Origin: a virus
IMG/VR virus record: IMGVR_UViG_3300042731_011531
Coordinates: 1-22,036 of that record
Length of the DNA stretch: 22,036 nt
Reading direction: 5' to 3' (one strand)
How positions within the stretch are numbered: the stretch's first letter is position 1; each line of letters starts with the position of its first letter. A model generated the notes under the pieces. That model saw nothing but the letters and a program-made list of their open reading frames with translations, was not told the origin of the DNA and searched no databases. Positions 13,808 to 20,935 of the stretch are shown in pieces. The translations under genes were made by a program, and so were the position numbers.

Positions 13808-15984
13808 AGCCGGACAAGATCGCCTGGCTCGACTTCAATGACGCGCCAGCTCAGGAGAACTCCCTTGACGACCCCGGGTTTGATGCCAGGGCCGTGAAGA
13901 CAAAGCTGCTGGAACGACTCCCCGAGGCGGTGGCCTGGCTGTTGCCCAACGGTAAAAGCCGGGGCAGGCAGTTTTTCATCGGCGACCTTCAGGGCAATCC
14001 CGGCAAAAGCCTGGTGGTGGAACTCGCAGGCCCCAAGGCGGGGATGTGGATCGATTTCGCCACCGGTGAGTGCGGCGACATCTTCGATCTTTGGGCCACG
14101 AACCTCGGCCTGGATAGCCGCCGGCAGTTTCCGGAGCTGGTGCACGAGATCGGCCGCTGGCTGGGCGACGTGCCGCTTATCGCCACCCTGTTGCCACAGC
14201 GCAAACCGCCGCTGGACGATCTCGGCCCCTGGTCGGCCAAGTGGGACTACTTCGACGCCGCGGGAAAACTGATTGCCTGCGTCTACCGCTACGACACGCC
14301 GGAGGGTAAGGAGTACCGCCCCTGGGATGTACGCGAGCGCAAAACCCGTGCCCCCGATCCAAGGCCCCTCTACAACCAGCCGGGGTTGTTGAACGCCGGT
14401 GAGGTGGTGGTGGCCGAGGGCGAGAAGGCCGCCGACGCCCTCATCGGTTCGGGCATCGCGGCGACCACCGCCATGAACGGCGCCCACGCGCCGGTGGACA
14501 AGACCGACTGGTCGCCGCTCAAGGGCAAGCATGTGCTGGTCTGGCCGGACAAGGATGAGGCTGGACGCCAATACGCCGAGCGCGTGCGGGATGTTCTACT
14601 TCGTTCGGGTGTGGCATCGGTGGCCATCCTCGAGCCGCCCATCGACAAGCCGGAGAAATGGGATGCCTTTGACGCGGTAGCGGAGGGGATGGACGTCGCT
14701 GCCTTCCTTCAATACGTTCCTAGAACCGAGGCGCAGGGCGTTTCAGAGATTCCTGTGTTCAGTCTGGGGCAACTGCTCGCTGACACATCCCCCATGCCCA
14801 ACGATCTGATCGAGCCCCGGGTGCTGACACCCGGCGGCATGATCGTCTTCGGTGGCGCGCCCAAGGTGGGCAAGAGCGACTTCCTGCTCACCATGCTCAC
14901 CCACATGGCCGCGGGCGAGCCGTTTCTGGAACTCAATCCGCCCCGGCCGCTTCGCGTCTTCTATCTGCAGGCCGAGGTGCAGTACCACTACCTGCGCGAG
15001 CGCTTCCAGTCGATGAACTTGCCGGAAGCGGTGATCAGAAAGGCGGCGAACCATCTCAAGGTCACGCCCCAACTCAAGCTGGTGCTCAACGACGAGGGTA
15101 TGGCCCAAGTCGCGCTGGCGATGCAAGCAGCCTTTGCCGGGCCGCCGCTGGACGTGCTGGTCATCGATCCGATCCGCAACGTCTTCGACGGTGGACCCGA
15201 AGGGGCGGGCGAGAACGACAACAACGCCATGCTCTTCTTCCTGCGCGAGCGAGTGGAACAGCTGCGCGACGCGGTCAATCCCGAGGCGGGCATCATCCTG
15301 GCCCACCACACCAAGAAGATCGGCAAGAAGCAGGTCGAGGAAGATCCCTTCCAGGCGCTCTCCGGCGCGGGCAGTCTGCGCGGCTACTACACCACGGGCA
15401 TGCTGCTCTATCGTCCGGATGAGAGCCGCACGGACCGCATGCTGGTGTTCGAACTGCGCAACGGACCAGGGTTGCCACCCAAGCGGGTCGATAAGTCCGG
15501 TGGTCGTTGGGTCGAGCTCGACCAACACAGCGAGCGTCTGGTCAACCAGGATCATGGCGCGCGTCTGGATGCCGAGCGCCGTCGCAAGCGCGACGTAATC
15601 CTGCAGCTGATCTTCGATGAGGCCGCCGAAGGCCGGATCTACACCGCCAACCAGTTCGCCGAGGCCTTCGAAGGCCAAGCCGGGCTCGGGGCCAACCGCA
15701 CCATCAACGAGCGGCTGGCCGTGCTGGCCACCAAGGGCTACATCAAATTCTTCCGCAACCCCGAAGACTACGGCTTGCCGCCGTTGTTCCGCAGCAAGTT
15801 CGGCAACCTCTGCGTCGAGCAGATGACCCTGCCGGGCAAGGAACAGATCGACACCGACACAGGCGAAATCACCCACTCGCACCTGGTCGTCAAACCCACC
15901 CACTACAAATGTCCGCAGACCGGCGCGGTGCTACCCGTCGAGGACCCGGACGTCTGGATCTATCACGAGGAGAACGAAACATGA
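13804..15984 (+). CDS. TOPRIM primase-helicase (RepA/AAA_25 type)
   Basis: A 726-aa replication protein. I chose TTG 13804, which overlaps the nuclease stop (TTGA) and follows GGGGAGG by about six bases; an upstream GTG at 13786 has no such site. Domains in order: an N-terminal region resembling a degenerate CHC2/primase zinc domain (GMWIDFATGECGDIFDLWA at about 81-99), a TOPRIM domain (VVVAEGEKAADAL near 201-213, VLVWPDKDEAG near 244-254), then a RecA-like helicase core with Walker A GAPKVGKS at about 351-358, Walker B LDVLVID at about 449-455 and LAHHTKK near 499-505. The last 130 residues look like a winged helix. It would make primers and unwind DNA at the element's origin, and iteron repeats lie directly downstream. 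Confidence 0.9.
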   Translation: MKPDKIAWLDFNDAPAQENSLDDPGFDARAVKTKLLERLPEAVAWLLPNGKSRGRQFFIGDLQGNPGKSLVVELAGPKAGMWIDFATGECGDIFDLWATNLGLDSRRQFPELVHEIGRWLGDVPLIATLLPQRKPPLDDLGPWSAKWDYFDAAGKLIACVYRYDTPEGKEYRPWDVRERKTRAPDPRPLYNQPGLLNAGEVVVAEGEKAADALIGSGIAATTAMNGAHAPVDKTDWSPLKGKHVLVWPDKDEAGRQYAERVRDVLLRSGVASVAILEPPIDKPEKWDAFDAVAEGMDVAAFLQYVPRTEAQGVSEIPVFSLGQLLADTSPMPNDLIEPRVLTPGGMIVFGGAPKVGKSDFLLTMLTHMAAGEPFLELNPPRPLRVFYLQAEVQYHYLRERFQSMNLPEAVIRKAANHLKVTPQLKLVLNDEGMAQVALAMQAAFAGPPLDVLVIDPIRNVFDGGPEGAGENDNNAMLFFLRERVEQLRDAVNPEAGIILAHHTKKIGKKQVEEDPFQALSGAGSLRGYYTTGMLLYRPDESRTDRMLVFELRNGPGLPPKRVDKSGGRWVELDQHSERLVNQDHGARLDAERRRKRDVILQLIFDEAAEGRIYTANQFAEAFEGQAGLGANRTINERLAVLATKGYIKFFRNPEDYGLPPLFRSKFGNLCVEQMTLPGKEQIDTDTGEITHSHLVVKPTHYKCPQTGAVLPVEDPDVWIYHEENET

Positions 15985-16331
15985 TCCAACCGACAAACAC
16001 CGCCACCACTACTCGCGCAGGCGCTCTGCAAACTGAACCAGTTTGCTGCAATCTGCAAACTGACTGCAAACTGGAATCGAGCAAAAACAACGACTTGCGC
16101 CAGGTTGCAGTTTGCAGGGTTCAGTTTGCAGAGACCCCCTGCAAACTGACCCAAAACCCAGTAACCACGCGGCTTTCAGAACGATTTTCAGATTGCACGC
16201 AGACCCCTACCCCTTTCAGGGGTAGTAGAGACTCCCGCGCTTACGCTGGGGGGCTCTACTCTTCACCACCGCCGGTTGGTTTGGCCGGGTTGACGGGTGG
16301 CCTGAGTTTGGCCGGGGAGAAAATTTCATGA
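15981..16331 (+). CDS. doubtful 116-aa ORF across the iteron region
   Basis: An open frame from ATG 15981 overlaps the primase stop and ends with an ATGA overlap with the next gene, as real operon members do here. The predicted protein is odd: rich in Cys, Gln and Thr (LQTEPVCCNLQTDCKL, VAVCRVQFAE), then Gly/Ser/Pro, because the frame runs through 10-bp repeats and two hairpins. No domain is recognised. The repeats have both orientations and spacings that do not keep one frame, so selection seems to act on DNA rather than protein. It may be translated only to keep coupling, or not at all. Confidence 0.3.
   Translation: MIQPTNTATTTRAGALQTEPVCCNLQTDCKLESSKNNDLRQVAVCRVQFAETPCKLTQNPVTTRLSERFSDCTQTPTPFRGSRDSRAYAGGLYSSPPPVGLAGLTGGLSLAGEKIS
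16026..16149 (+). repeat. iteron cluster, candidate replication origin
   Basis: CTGCAAACTG occurs seven times in 124 bp. Direct copies: 16026-16035, 16053-16062, 16064-16073 and 16139-16148. Inverted copies: 16039-16048 (one mismatch), 16108-16117 and 16122-16131. Two copies are in tandem at 11-bp spacing, and two pairs form dyads. Phage P4 places a comparable direct and inverted iteron array beside its primase-helicase gene, which binds it. The location right after a primase-helicase gene suggests an origin; origin function is inference. Confidence 0.65.
16207..16260 (+). other. two adjacent strong hairpins
   Basis: CTACCCCT (16207-16214) pairs with AGGGGTAG (16218-16225) around a 3-nt loop. 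It is followed by AGTAGAG (16224-16230) pairing with CTCTACT (16254-16260), enclosing CTCCC/GGGGG and GCG/CGC stems with a CTTA loop. The two share bases 16224-16225, so they may be alternative or coaxially stacked. No U-run follows, so a simple terminator is unlikely. An origin-associated single-strand structure or an RNA regulator of the next gene are alternatives. Confidence 0.5.
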
Positions 16332-16615
16332 CGTTAATACGATTCAAAGCAACCCCTCTCATTGGTGAGGCTTTCATACACCAGGGTCAACGCTATGAAC
16401 TCATCGAATCACGAAAGCACCTGCGAAAGGATGGATCACCCACCAGGATTTTCACTTGGCAGAGCCACTGTCCCGACTGTGGTGAGCCCTTTGTCATTAC
16501 GTCAGGGATGGCCATCCACCATCTCAATCGGCGCTGTGACGCTCACAAAGCGCGAGGCAAGCCCGTGTCAGGCAAGTACAAGCCGTATTACCACAGGAGA
16601 AAGCGCCATGGATAA
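16328..16615 (+). CDS. small basic zinc-binding-like protein
   Basis: A 95-aa basic protein of unknown function. It contains CPDCGEPF (Cys pair at about 48 and 51) and a later HHLNRRCDAH, giving Cys and His residues for a possible zinc site. The C-terminus is strongly positive (GKYKPYYHRRKRHG), consistent with nucleic acid binding. GGGGAG lies ahead of ATG 16328, and the frame ends eight bases inside the RuvC-like gene. A replication-accessory role is suggested by context only. Confidence 0.7.
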   Translation: MTLIRFKATPLIGEAFIHQGQRYELIESRKHLRKDGSPTRIFTWQSHCPDCGEPFVITSGMAIHHLNRRCDAHKARGKPVSGKYKPYYHRRKRHG

Positions 16616-17084
16616 CCCGACCATCCTGACCCTCGACCTCGGCACCAAGACCGGCTGGGCGCTGCGCTCGTCCGACGCCCTCATCACCAGCGGCACGGCG
16701 GAGTTCCGACACGACCGCTACCAGGGCGGTGGCATGCGTTTCCTGAGGTTCAAGCACTGGCTCGACCGGATGCTGACCACGGTGACCCGGATCGACGCCA
16801 TCTACTTCGAGGAGGTCCGGCGCCACCTGGGTGTCGATGCCGCTCACGCCTACGGTGGCTTCCTGGCCCATCTCTCGGCTTGGTGTGAGCAGTACGATAT
16901 CGCTTACGAGGGCGTGCCGGTGGGCACCATCAAGCGCCATGCCACCGGCAAGGGCAATGCGGGCAAGGCGAAGGTCATCCAGGCGGTGCGCCAACGGGGT
17001 CATCATCCTGCCGACGACAATGAGGCGGATGCCCTGGCGTTGCTGCACTGGGTCATCGATACGCGGCTGGGAGGTGCGGTATGA
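16608..17084 (+). CDS. RuvC-like Holliday junction resolvase
   Basis: A 158-aa RNase H-fold nuclease. The first catalytic Asp10 is in LTLDLGTKTGWA, the second acid in YFEEV (Glu68/69), and the final pair lies in DDNEADALAL (about 136-145), the order seen in RuvC and phage crossover junction endonucleases. Length is close to the RuvC norm. I chose ATG 16608, just after AGGAGA; an open frame extends further upstream but overlaps the preceding gene. It would resolve four-way or branched junctions made by the Sak4-like and SF2 helicase products, needing divalent metal. The stop overlaps the next gene (ATGA). Confidence 0.88.
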   Translation: MDNPTILTLDLGTKTGWALRSSDALITSGTAEFRHDRYQGGGMRFLRFKHWLDRMLTTVTRIDAIYFEEVRRHLGVDAAHAYGGFLAHLSAWCEQYDIAYEGVPVGTIKRHATGKGNAGKAKVIQAVRQRGHHPADDNEADALALLHWVIDTRLGGAV

Positions 17085-17290
17085 GCACACCCCATCCCCA
17101 TTATCGCTGTCCCCTTGGACGACTGCAGTCCAGCCGCCCCGACCCCGAAACCATCAAGCGAGAAGGCTGGCGGGAGGAGTGCATCCTAGTTATTTCGCCT
17201 GACGATGAACGGCTCGACTGGGCCGAGCGGGAACTGGTGAAGCGTATCGGCGAGCGGCTTTACGGTTACCGGGAGGCACACCATGGTTGA
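17081..17290 (+). CDS. small unknown protein
   Basis: A 69-aa protein coupled on both sides: ATGA overlap with the RuvC-like gene, and an 8-base overlap with the DUF6362 gene. It has a Pro-rich start (MSTPHPHYRCPLGRL) and a helical acidic second half (DDERLDWAERELVKRIGERL). No family is recognised. Tight packing in the operon is the main support for translation. Confidence 0.6.
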   Translation: MSTPHPHYRCPLGRLQSSRPDPETIKREGWREECILVISPDDERLDWAERELVKRIGERLYGYREAHHG

Positions 17291-17699
17291 GTGGACTCCC
17301 GAGCAGGTGGCCGAACGTTTCCGCGAGGCCGCCCAGACCGCCCATCGCCTGCCACCGGTGCGAGTGCAGGGTTACTTCAACACCTGGCCGACCATTGTGC
17401 GCCAGCCGTGGGAGACCCTCTCCGTGGACGATATGATCTACCGCATGCCACCGAACCCGGCCGCCATCGACCGCATGGAGGAGACCATGGGCTGGGTGCC
17501 GTGGCTCGCCGAGGAGGATCGCCACCTGGTCTGGATGCGGGCGGAGGGATATCGCTGGCGGGATATCTGCCGGCGTTTCGGCTGTGACCGGACGACGGCG
17601 TGGCGACGCTGGCAGAAAGCGCTTAGGTTGGTGGCCGACCACTTGAACGGTCGTTCGGGAACTTCTGGACAATCTATGCCACTAAGTGTCATACTTTAA
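17283..17699 (+). CDS. DUF6362-family HTH protein
   Basis: A 138-aa protein matching my memory of DUF6362. It opens WTPEQVAERFREAAQTAHRL, has a conserved aromatic stretch GYFNTWPTIVR, and a C-terminal helix-turn-helix (DICRRFGCDRTTAWRRWQKA, about residues 93-112). In phages this gene often sits late in the replication block, before packaging genes. It probably binds DNA and may regulate late genes or serve packaging; neither is shown. Its last codons contain the -35 and operator of the toxin-antitoxin pair, so the C-terminus may have changed when that pair was inserted. Confidence 0.75.
   Translation: MVEWTPEQVAERFREAAQTAHRLPPVRVQGYFNTWPTIVRQPWETLSVDDMIYRMPPNPAAIDRMEETMGWVPWLAEEDRHLVWMRAEGYRWRDICRRFGCDRTTAWRRWQKALRLVADHLNGRSGTSGQSMPLSVIL
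17666..17695 (+). promoter_or_regulatory. toxin-antitoxin promoter with palindromic operator
   Basis: TGGACA (17666-17671) and CATACT (17690-17695) are 18 bp apart. The spacer holds a 19-bp near-perfect palindrome, TATGCCACTAAGTGTCATA (17675-17693), overlapping the -10, a likely site for the HTH antitoxin. Transcription would begin at about 17702, the toxin's start codon itself. Confidence 0.6.
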
Positions 17700-17701
17700 A
17701 G

Positions 17702-18085
17702 ATGAGAAGAGTGTTCAAAACCCGCCACTTCAGCCGATGGATGCGCAAGACCGAACTGATCGACCGGGCGCTGTGCCAAGCGGTGGAAGAAATGACCCAG
17801 GGCCTGATCGATGCCGACTTGGGCAGCGGCATCGTCAAGAAACGGGTTGGACTCGCCGGGCGAGGCAAACGTGGCGGAGCACGAACGCTCGTTGCGACCA
17901 ACAAGGGTAACCGATGGTTTTTCGTCTTCGGATTCGAGAAGAACGAGCGAGCAAACATCAGCGACAAAGAATTGGAAGCCCTGCAAGAGATCGCCGCCGA
18001 TTTGCTGGCCCGAACCGCTCAGCAACTGAACAAGGCGATCGAAGACGATTCGCTACAGGAGATTTGCCATGACGACCAAGCCTAA
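17702..18085 (+). CDS. RelE/HigB-like toxin
   Basis: A 127-aa type II toxin. The core pattern VKKRVGLAGRGKRGGARTLV, then NRWFFVFGFEKNERANIS and ELEALQEIAADLL, matches the RelE-superfamily group of PF06296, expected to cut mRNA on the ribosome. The gene precedes its antitoxin and overlaps it by 17 bases, as in HigBA-like loci. No Shine-Dalgarno precedes ATG 17702, and the predicted transcript begins at or next to this ATG, so translation may be leaderless and weak. The pair probably stabilises the element. Family is likely; cleavage activity is unproven. Confidence 0.85.
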   Translation: MRRVFKTRHFSRWMRKTELIDRALCQAVEEMTQGLIDADLGSGIVKKRVGLAGRGKRGGARTLVATNKGNRWFFVFGFEKNERANISDKELEALQEIAADLLARTAQQLNKAIEDDSLQEICHDDQA

Positions 18086-18392
18086 GGCCAAAAGCCGAAT
18101 CCTCGAAGCCGTTCACGAGACAGCGGGTGATCTGCATCGTCTCGGATTCATCGACAAGCGAAAAATGCAGAAGTATGACGCCCTGTGCATGGAACCCGTC
18201 CCCGAGTACGACGCCGAGAAGATTCGCGCGTTGCGGAAGAACCTGCATCTGAGCCAGGCCGTACTGGCTGCCGTGCTCAACACCAGCCTGTCCACCGTGC
18301 GCAAGTGGGAGATCGGCGACAAGAGGCCGAGCGGCCCCTCTCTGAAGCTGCTCGATCTGATCGAGCGCAAGGGACTCGAAGCCGTGCTGTGA
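18069..18392 (+). CDS. HigA-like XRE antitoxin
   Basis: A 107-aa protein with an XRE HTH in the C-terminal half (IRALRKNLHLSQAVLAAVLN, then STVRKWEIGDKRPSGPSLKL) and a helical N-terminal region that could wrap the toxin. AGGAG lies eight bases before ATG 18069, a much better site than the toxin's, which would favour excess antitoxin. It likely represses the shared promoter through the palindrome at 17675-17693. Its stop overlaps a start codon of a broken regulator gene. Confidence 0.85.
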   Translation: MTTKPKAKSRILEAVHETAGDLHRLGFIDKRKMQKYDALCMEPVPEYDAEKIRALRKNLHLSQAVLAAVLNTSLSTVRKWEIGDKRPSGPSLKLLDLIERKGLEAVL

Positions 18393-18586
18393 TGGACAAG
18401 TCGATCGTTGGCATCCCGCCCCAGGACGAGATTTGAAAGCGCCTGCTGGAGATCGCCACCGGCAAGCGGCGACATAAGCCGCATGAGCCGAAGATCTGGT
18501 TTACATCCCAACAGTCTCTGAATGCTATGTTGGCCGACGAACGTCACCCGGTAGGCCAAATGCTCAGGAGTAGGGGAAAAGAGTGA
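18392..18586 (+). pseudogene. remnant of a MarR/HVO_A0114-like regulator
   Basis: An ATG overlapping the antitoxin stop opens a 65-codon frame interrupted by TGA at codon 15 (18434-18436). Beyond it the frame reads KRLLEIATGKRRHKPHEPKI then WFTSQQSLNAML, which resembles the opening of small winged-helix regulators or antitoxins of the HVO_A0114/MarR-like type. It ends at 18586, before the DNA-binding domain would be complete. Both an internal stop and a missing 3' part indicate decay. The homology is from pattern memory. Confidence 0.55.
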
Positions 18587-18892
18587 AGTGGCGTGGTGGT
18601 GCGCAGTGCAGCGCATTCGTTAGGGTCGCTGCGAAATTTTCACCCGCATAGGGCTGCAACACTTTTGCCGGTTTTGCGTTAGGATTGCTCTAACATCGCG
18701 AGAAAAGCCTGTGGGGCCGTGGATCGTTCCACGGCCCTTCTCATTTTCTGACCTCCCATTTCTTCCAAACGCTACGGGTCCTTCCTGGCCAAAAAGCCAT
18801 GCGGGGGGTGGAGGCGCGGCATTTCGCTAGCGTTGCCCGAGAAAACCGGGTTCGCAGGTTCGCGGTTCGCACTTTCATCCCAAGGTAATCAA
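18587..18892. other. 306-bp intergenic region before the methylase
   Basis: No gene is evident. It holds a small dyad GTTAG (18678-18682) with CTAAC (18690-18694) and the terminator-like hairpin at 18714-18747. The methylase may have its own promoter here, but no convincing -35/-10 pair stands out. Confidence 0.5.
18714..18747 (+). terminator. rho-independent terminator-like hairpin
   Basis: GGGCCGTGG (18714-18722) pairs perfectly with CCACGGCCC (18729-18737) around a 6-nt loop ATCGTT, followed by TTCTCATTTT. The U-tract is interrupted but the stem is very stable. It would end transcription of the replication and toxin-antitoxin genes before the methylase. Confidence 0.7.
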
Positions 18893-20197
18893 ATGCAATC
18901 AACCACGATCGATTCGGTGGAGCACTGGTCGCTCCAGCGCTTGATCCCCTATGCGCGCAACGCACGCACACATGATGATGGGCAGGTGTCGCAAATTGCC
19001 GGGTCGATTGCCGAGTTCGGTTTTGTCAATCCTATCCTGGTTGGTGACGACAACGTCATCATCGCCGGTCACGGGCGATTGCTGGCCGCGCAACAACTGG
19101 GACTCGAAAAGGTACCGGTGATCGTGCTTGGACATCTAACGGAGGCACAGCGCCGAGCGCTGGTGATCGCTGACAACAAGATCGCCGAGAACGCCGGCTG
19201 GAATGAGGAACTGCTTCAGTTGGAATTGGCCGAACTCCGAGAGCTCGATTTTGATCTTGATCTCATTGGTTTCAGCGATGAGGAACTCGACGCGTTGCTT
19301 GAGACAGAACCGGAGCCGGGTTTGACCGAGGACGACGCGATACCCGAGGTAGAGTCACAGACGGTGAGCCGCCCGGGCGACCTCTGGATCCTGGGTGGGC
19401 ACCGTTTGCTCTGTGGCGATGCCACCAACGCGGACGACATGACCCGCCTGATGGATGGTCAGCTGGCCGACATGGTCTTCACCGATCCACCCTACAACGT
19501 GGACTACGGCAACTCGGCCAAGGACAAGATGCGCGGTAAGGACCGTCGCATCCTGAACGACAATCTTGGCGAAGGCTTTTATGGCTTTTTGCAAAAAGCA
19601 CTGGCCAATCTGCTGGAAGTGACCAAAGGCGCGTGCTACATCGCCATGTCATCCAGCGAACTGGATACGCTGCAACAAGCCTTTCGAGATGCCGGTGGTA
19701 AATGGTCCACCTTCATCATCTGGGCCAAGAACACTTTTACCCTCGGGCGCTCTGACTATTAGCGCCAGTACGAGCCTATCCTCTACGGCTGGCGCGAAGG
19801 CTCTGAACACTTTTGGTGTGGTGCACGTGACCAGGGGGACGTTTGGTTTTTCAACAAACCGGCAAAGAATGATCTGCACCCCACCATGAAACCGGTGGAG
19901 CTGGTTGAACGCGCGGTGCGCAATTCCAGCAAGAGTCGGGACCTCATCCTGGATCCCTTCGGCGGTTCGGGCAGCACCCTGATTGCCTGTGAGAAGAGTG
20001 GGCGCCAAGCGCGCCTGATTGAGCTTGATCCCAAATACGTCGATGTGATCATCCGGCGCTGGCAGGAGTACACCGGTGCCGAGGCCGTATTGGAGGAATC
20101 CGGTGAAACCTTCGATGGCACATCCGTCGAGAGACTGAACACAGCAGAAAAAGAAGCTCAAACGCCCGACAAGGCGCTTGAGCCTGAGGAAGTGTGA
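18893..20197 (+). pseudogene. ParB-methyltransferase fusion gene with in-frame amber codon
   Basis: The frame encodes 434 residues but is cut by TAG at 19760-19762 (codon 290). Before the stop: a ParB-like domain (IIAGHGRLLAAQQLG near 56-70) and the methyltransferase catalytic motif TDPPY at 197-201. After it the same frame continues RQYEPILYGW, LHPTMKPVEL and the SAM-binding DPFGGSGS (354-361), the motif order of beta-class amino-methyltransferases. Relatives typically have Gln at the stop (SDYQRQYEPI), so one CAG-to-TAG change explains it. The 289-aa product would lack the SAM site; reinitiation at ATG 19886 could make the last 103 residues. I chose ATG 18893 over a TTG at 18833. Intact, it would methylate adenine or cytosine amino groups in phage DNA. 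Confidence 0.88.
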
Positions 20198-20200
20198 GGG

Positions 20201-20626
20201 TTAGGCGATCCGATACCGACGCGGTTCGCCGTCTGCCTTCTCGGAGGTCAGGGTGAGCCCCAATCGCTTTTTGAGCGCGTTGGTCATGGTGCCGCGCACC
20301 GTGTGGGGCAGCCAGCCGGTTTCCGCCACGATCTCGTCGATGCTGGCCCCCTCAGTGCGGCGCATGAGTTCGATCATCCGCGCTTGCTTGGTGCCGGTCC
20401 TGGTGGTTGGTTTGTAGACCTTGGGCTGTTTGCCGATGGCGTCAAAGCCGGTGGTGCTGATGCGGGAGACACCGACTTTGAATTCGATCAACCCACGCTT
20501 GAGTAGCCCATCGATAACCCGCTTACGGACGCCGGCATTCACGTTGGAAGGTAAGGGTTCGATGTCGCGGCTGGGTCGTCCGGCGGCGGCGTGAAGGATG
20601 TTCTCTTGAGTGGCTGTCAGTTTCAT
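20201..20626 (-). CDS. DUF3489 protein
   Basis: A 141-aa protein with a DUF3489-type C-terminal domain: KQARMIELMRRTEGASIDEI, then TGWLPHTVRGTMTNALKKRL and a final GEPRRYRIA strand, a winged-helix layout. The N-terminal half (MKLTATQENILHAAAGRP) looks like a second HTH-like unit. AAAGGAG precedes the ATG. It is convergent with the methylase, three bases between stops, and divergent from the terminase fragment. It is found near terminase genes in many prophages; DNA binding is inferred and no process is known. Confidence 0.85.
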   Translation of the reverse strand: MKLTATQENILHAAAGRPSRDIEPLPSNVNAGVRKRVIDGLLKRGLIEFKVGVSRISTTGFDAIGKQPKVYKPTTRTGTKQARMIELMRRTEGASIDEIVAETGWLPHTVRGTMTNALKKRLGLTLTSEKADGEPRRYRIA

Positions 20627-20758
20627 GGTCTTGGTTCTCCTTTGTGTCTCTGTATGTGCTTGACCGTGGTGACATGAACGCTTCCTTCGGCACGCTTATC
20701 AACTCATTTCTGCTTGTTTTTCAGATAAATATTCTGTTAGAAACAATGAGATAGGGTT

Positions 20759-20935
20759 ATGGGGATTTCCATCCGGGCCTACGGTCGCCATCGCGGGGTG
20801 TCGGATGCGGCGGTGCGCAAGGCGATCAAGGCTGGGCGCATCACGAGCGAGCCGGACGGCACAATTTCAACTGGCCGAGTCGCGTATGTGTACCTTTTTC
20901 CGTGTCACGTAGCCGGTATCATTGTGGGCATATAG
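20759..20935 (+). pseudogene. truncated phage terminase small subunit (5' fragment)
   Basis: ATG 20759 opens a frame reading MGISIRAYGRHRGVSDAAVR then KAIKAGRITSEPDGTIS, the HTH start of phage small terminase proteins that recognise the packaging site. After about codon 42 the frame turns into unrelated residues (YVYLFPCHVAGIIVGI) and stops at 20935. That foreign tail is antisense to the degraded ImmA copy, so the terminase gene has been cut and joined to it at about 20885-20897. A complete small terminase would be roughly 150-200 aa. Packaging from this copy is not possible. Confidence 0.75.

Noticed and set aside
14743-15903. 386-codon open frame on the minus strand
   Set aside because: Antisense shadow of the primase-helicase, with low-complexity composition and no motifs.
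16026-16149. CRISPR array
   Set aside because: Repeats are only 10 bp, in both orientations, with irregular spacing, and no cas operon is present. The Cas4-like gene belongs to the phage replication set.
18434-18436. Selenocysteine read-through of TGA
   Set aside because: The gene is also truncated at its 3' end and no SECIS-like hairpin was seen directly after the TGA; decay is simpler.
19760-19762. Pyrrolysine at the amber codon
   Set aside because: The flanking sequence suggests glutamine in relatives (CAG to TAG), and methyltransferases of this DNA type do not use pyrrolysine.
2494-20686. ATGAACGCTTCC shared between about 2495 and 20674
   Set aside because: A 12-bp match is expected many times by chance in a 22-kb window, and the surroundings do not match.
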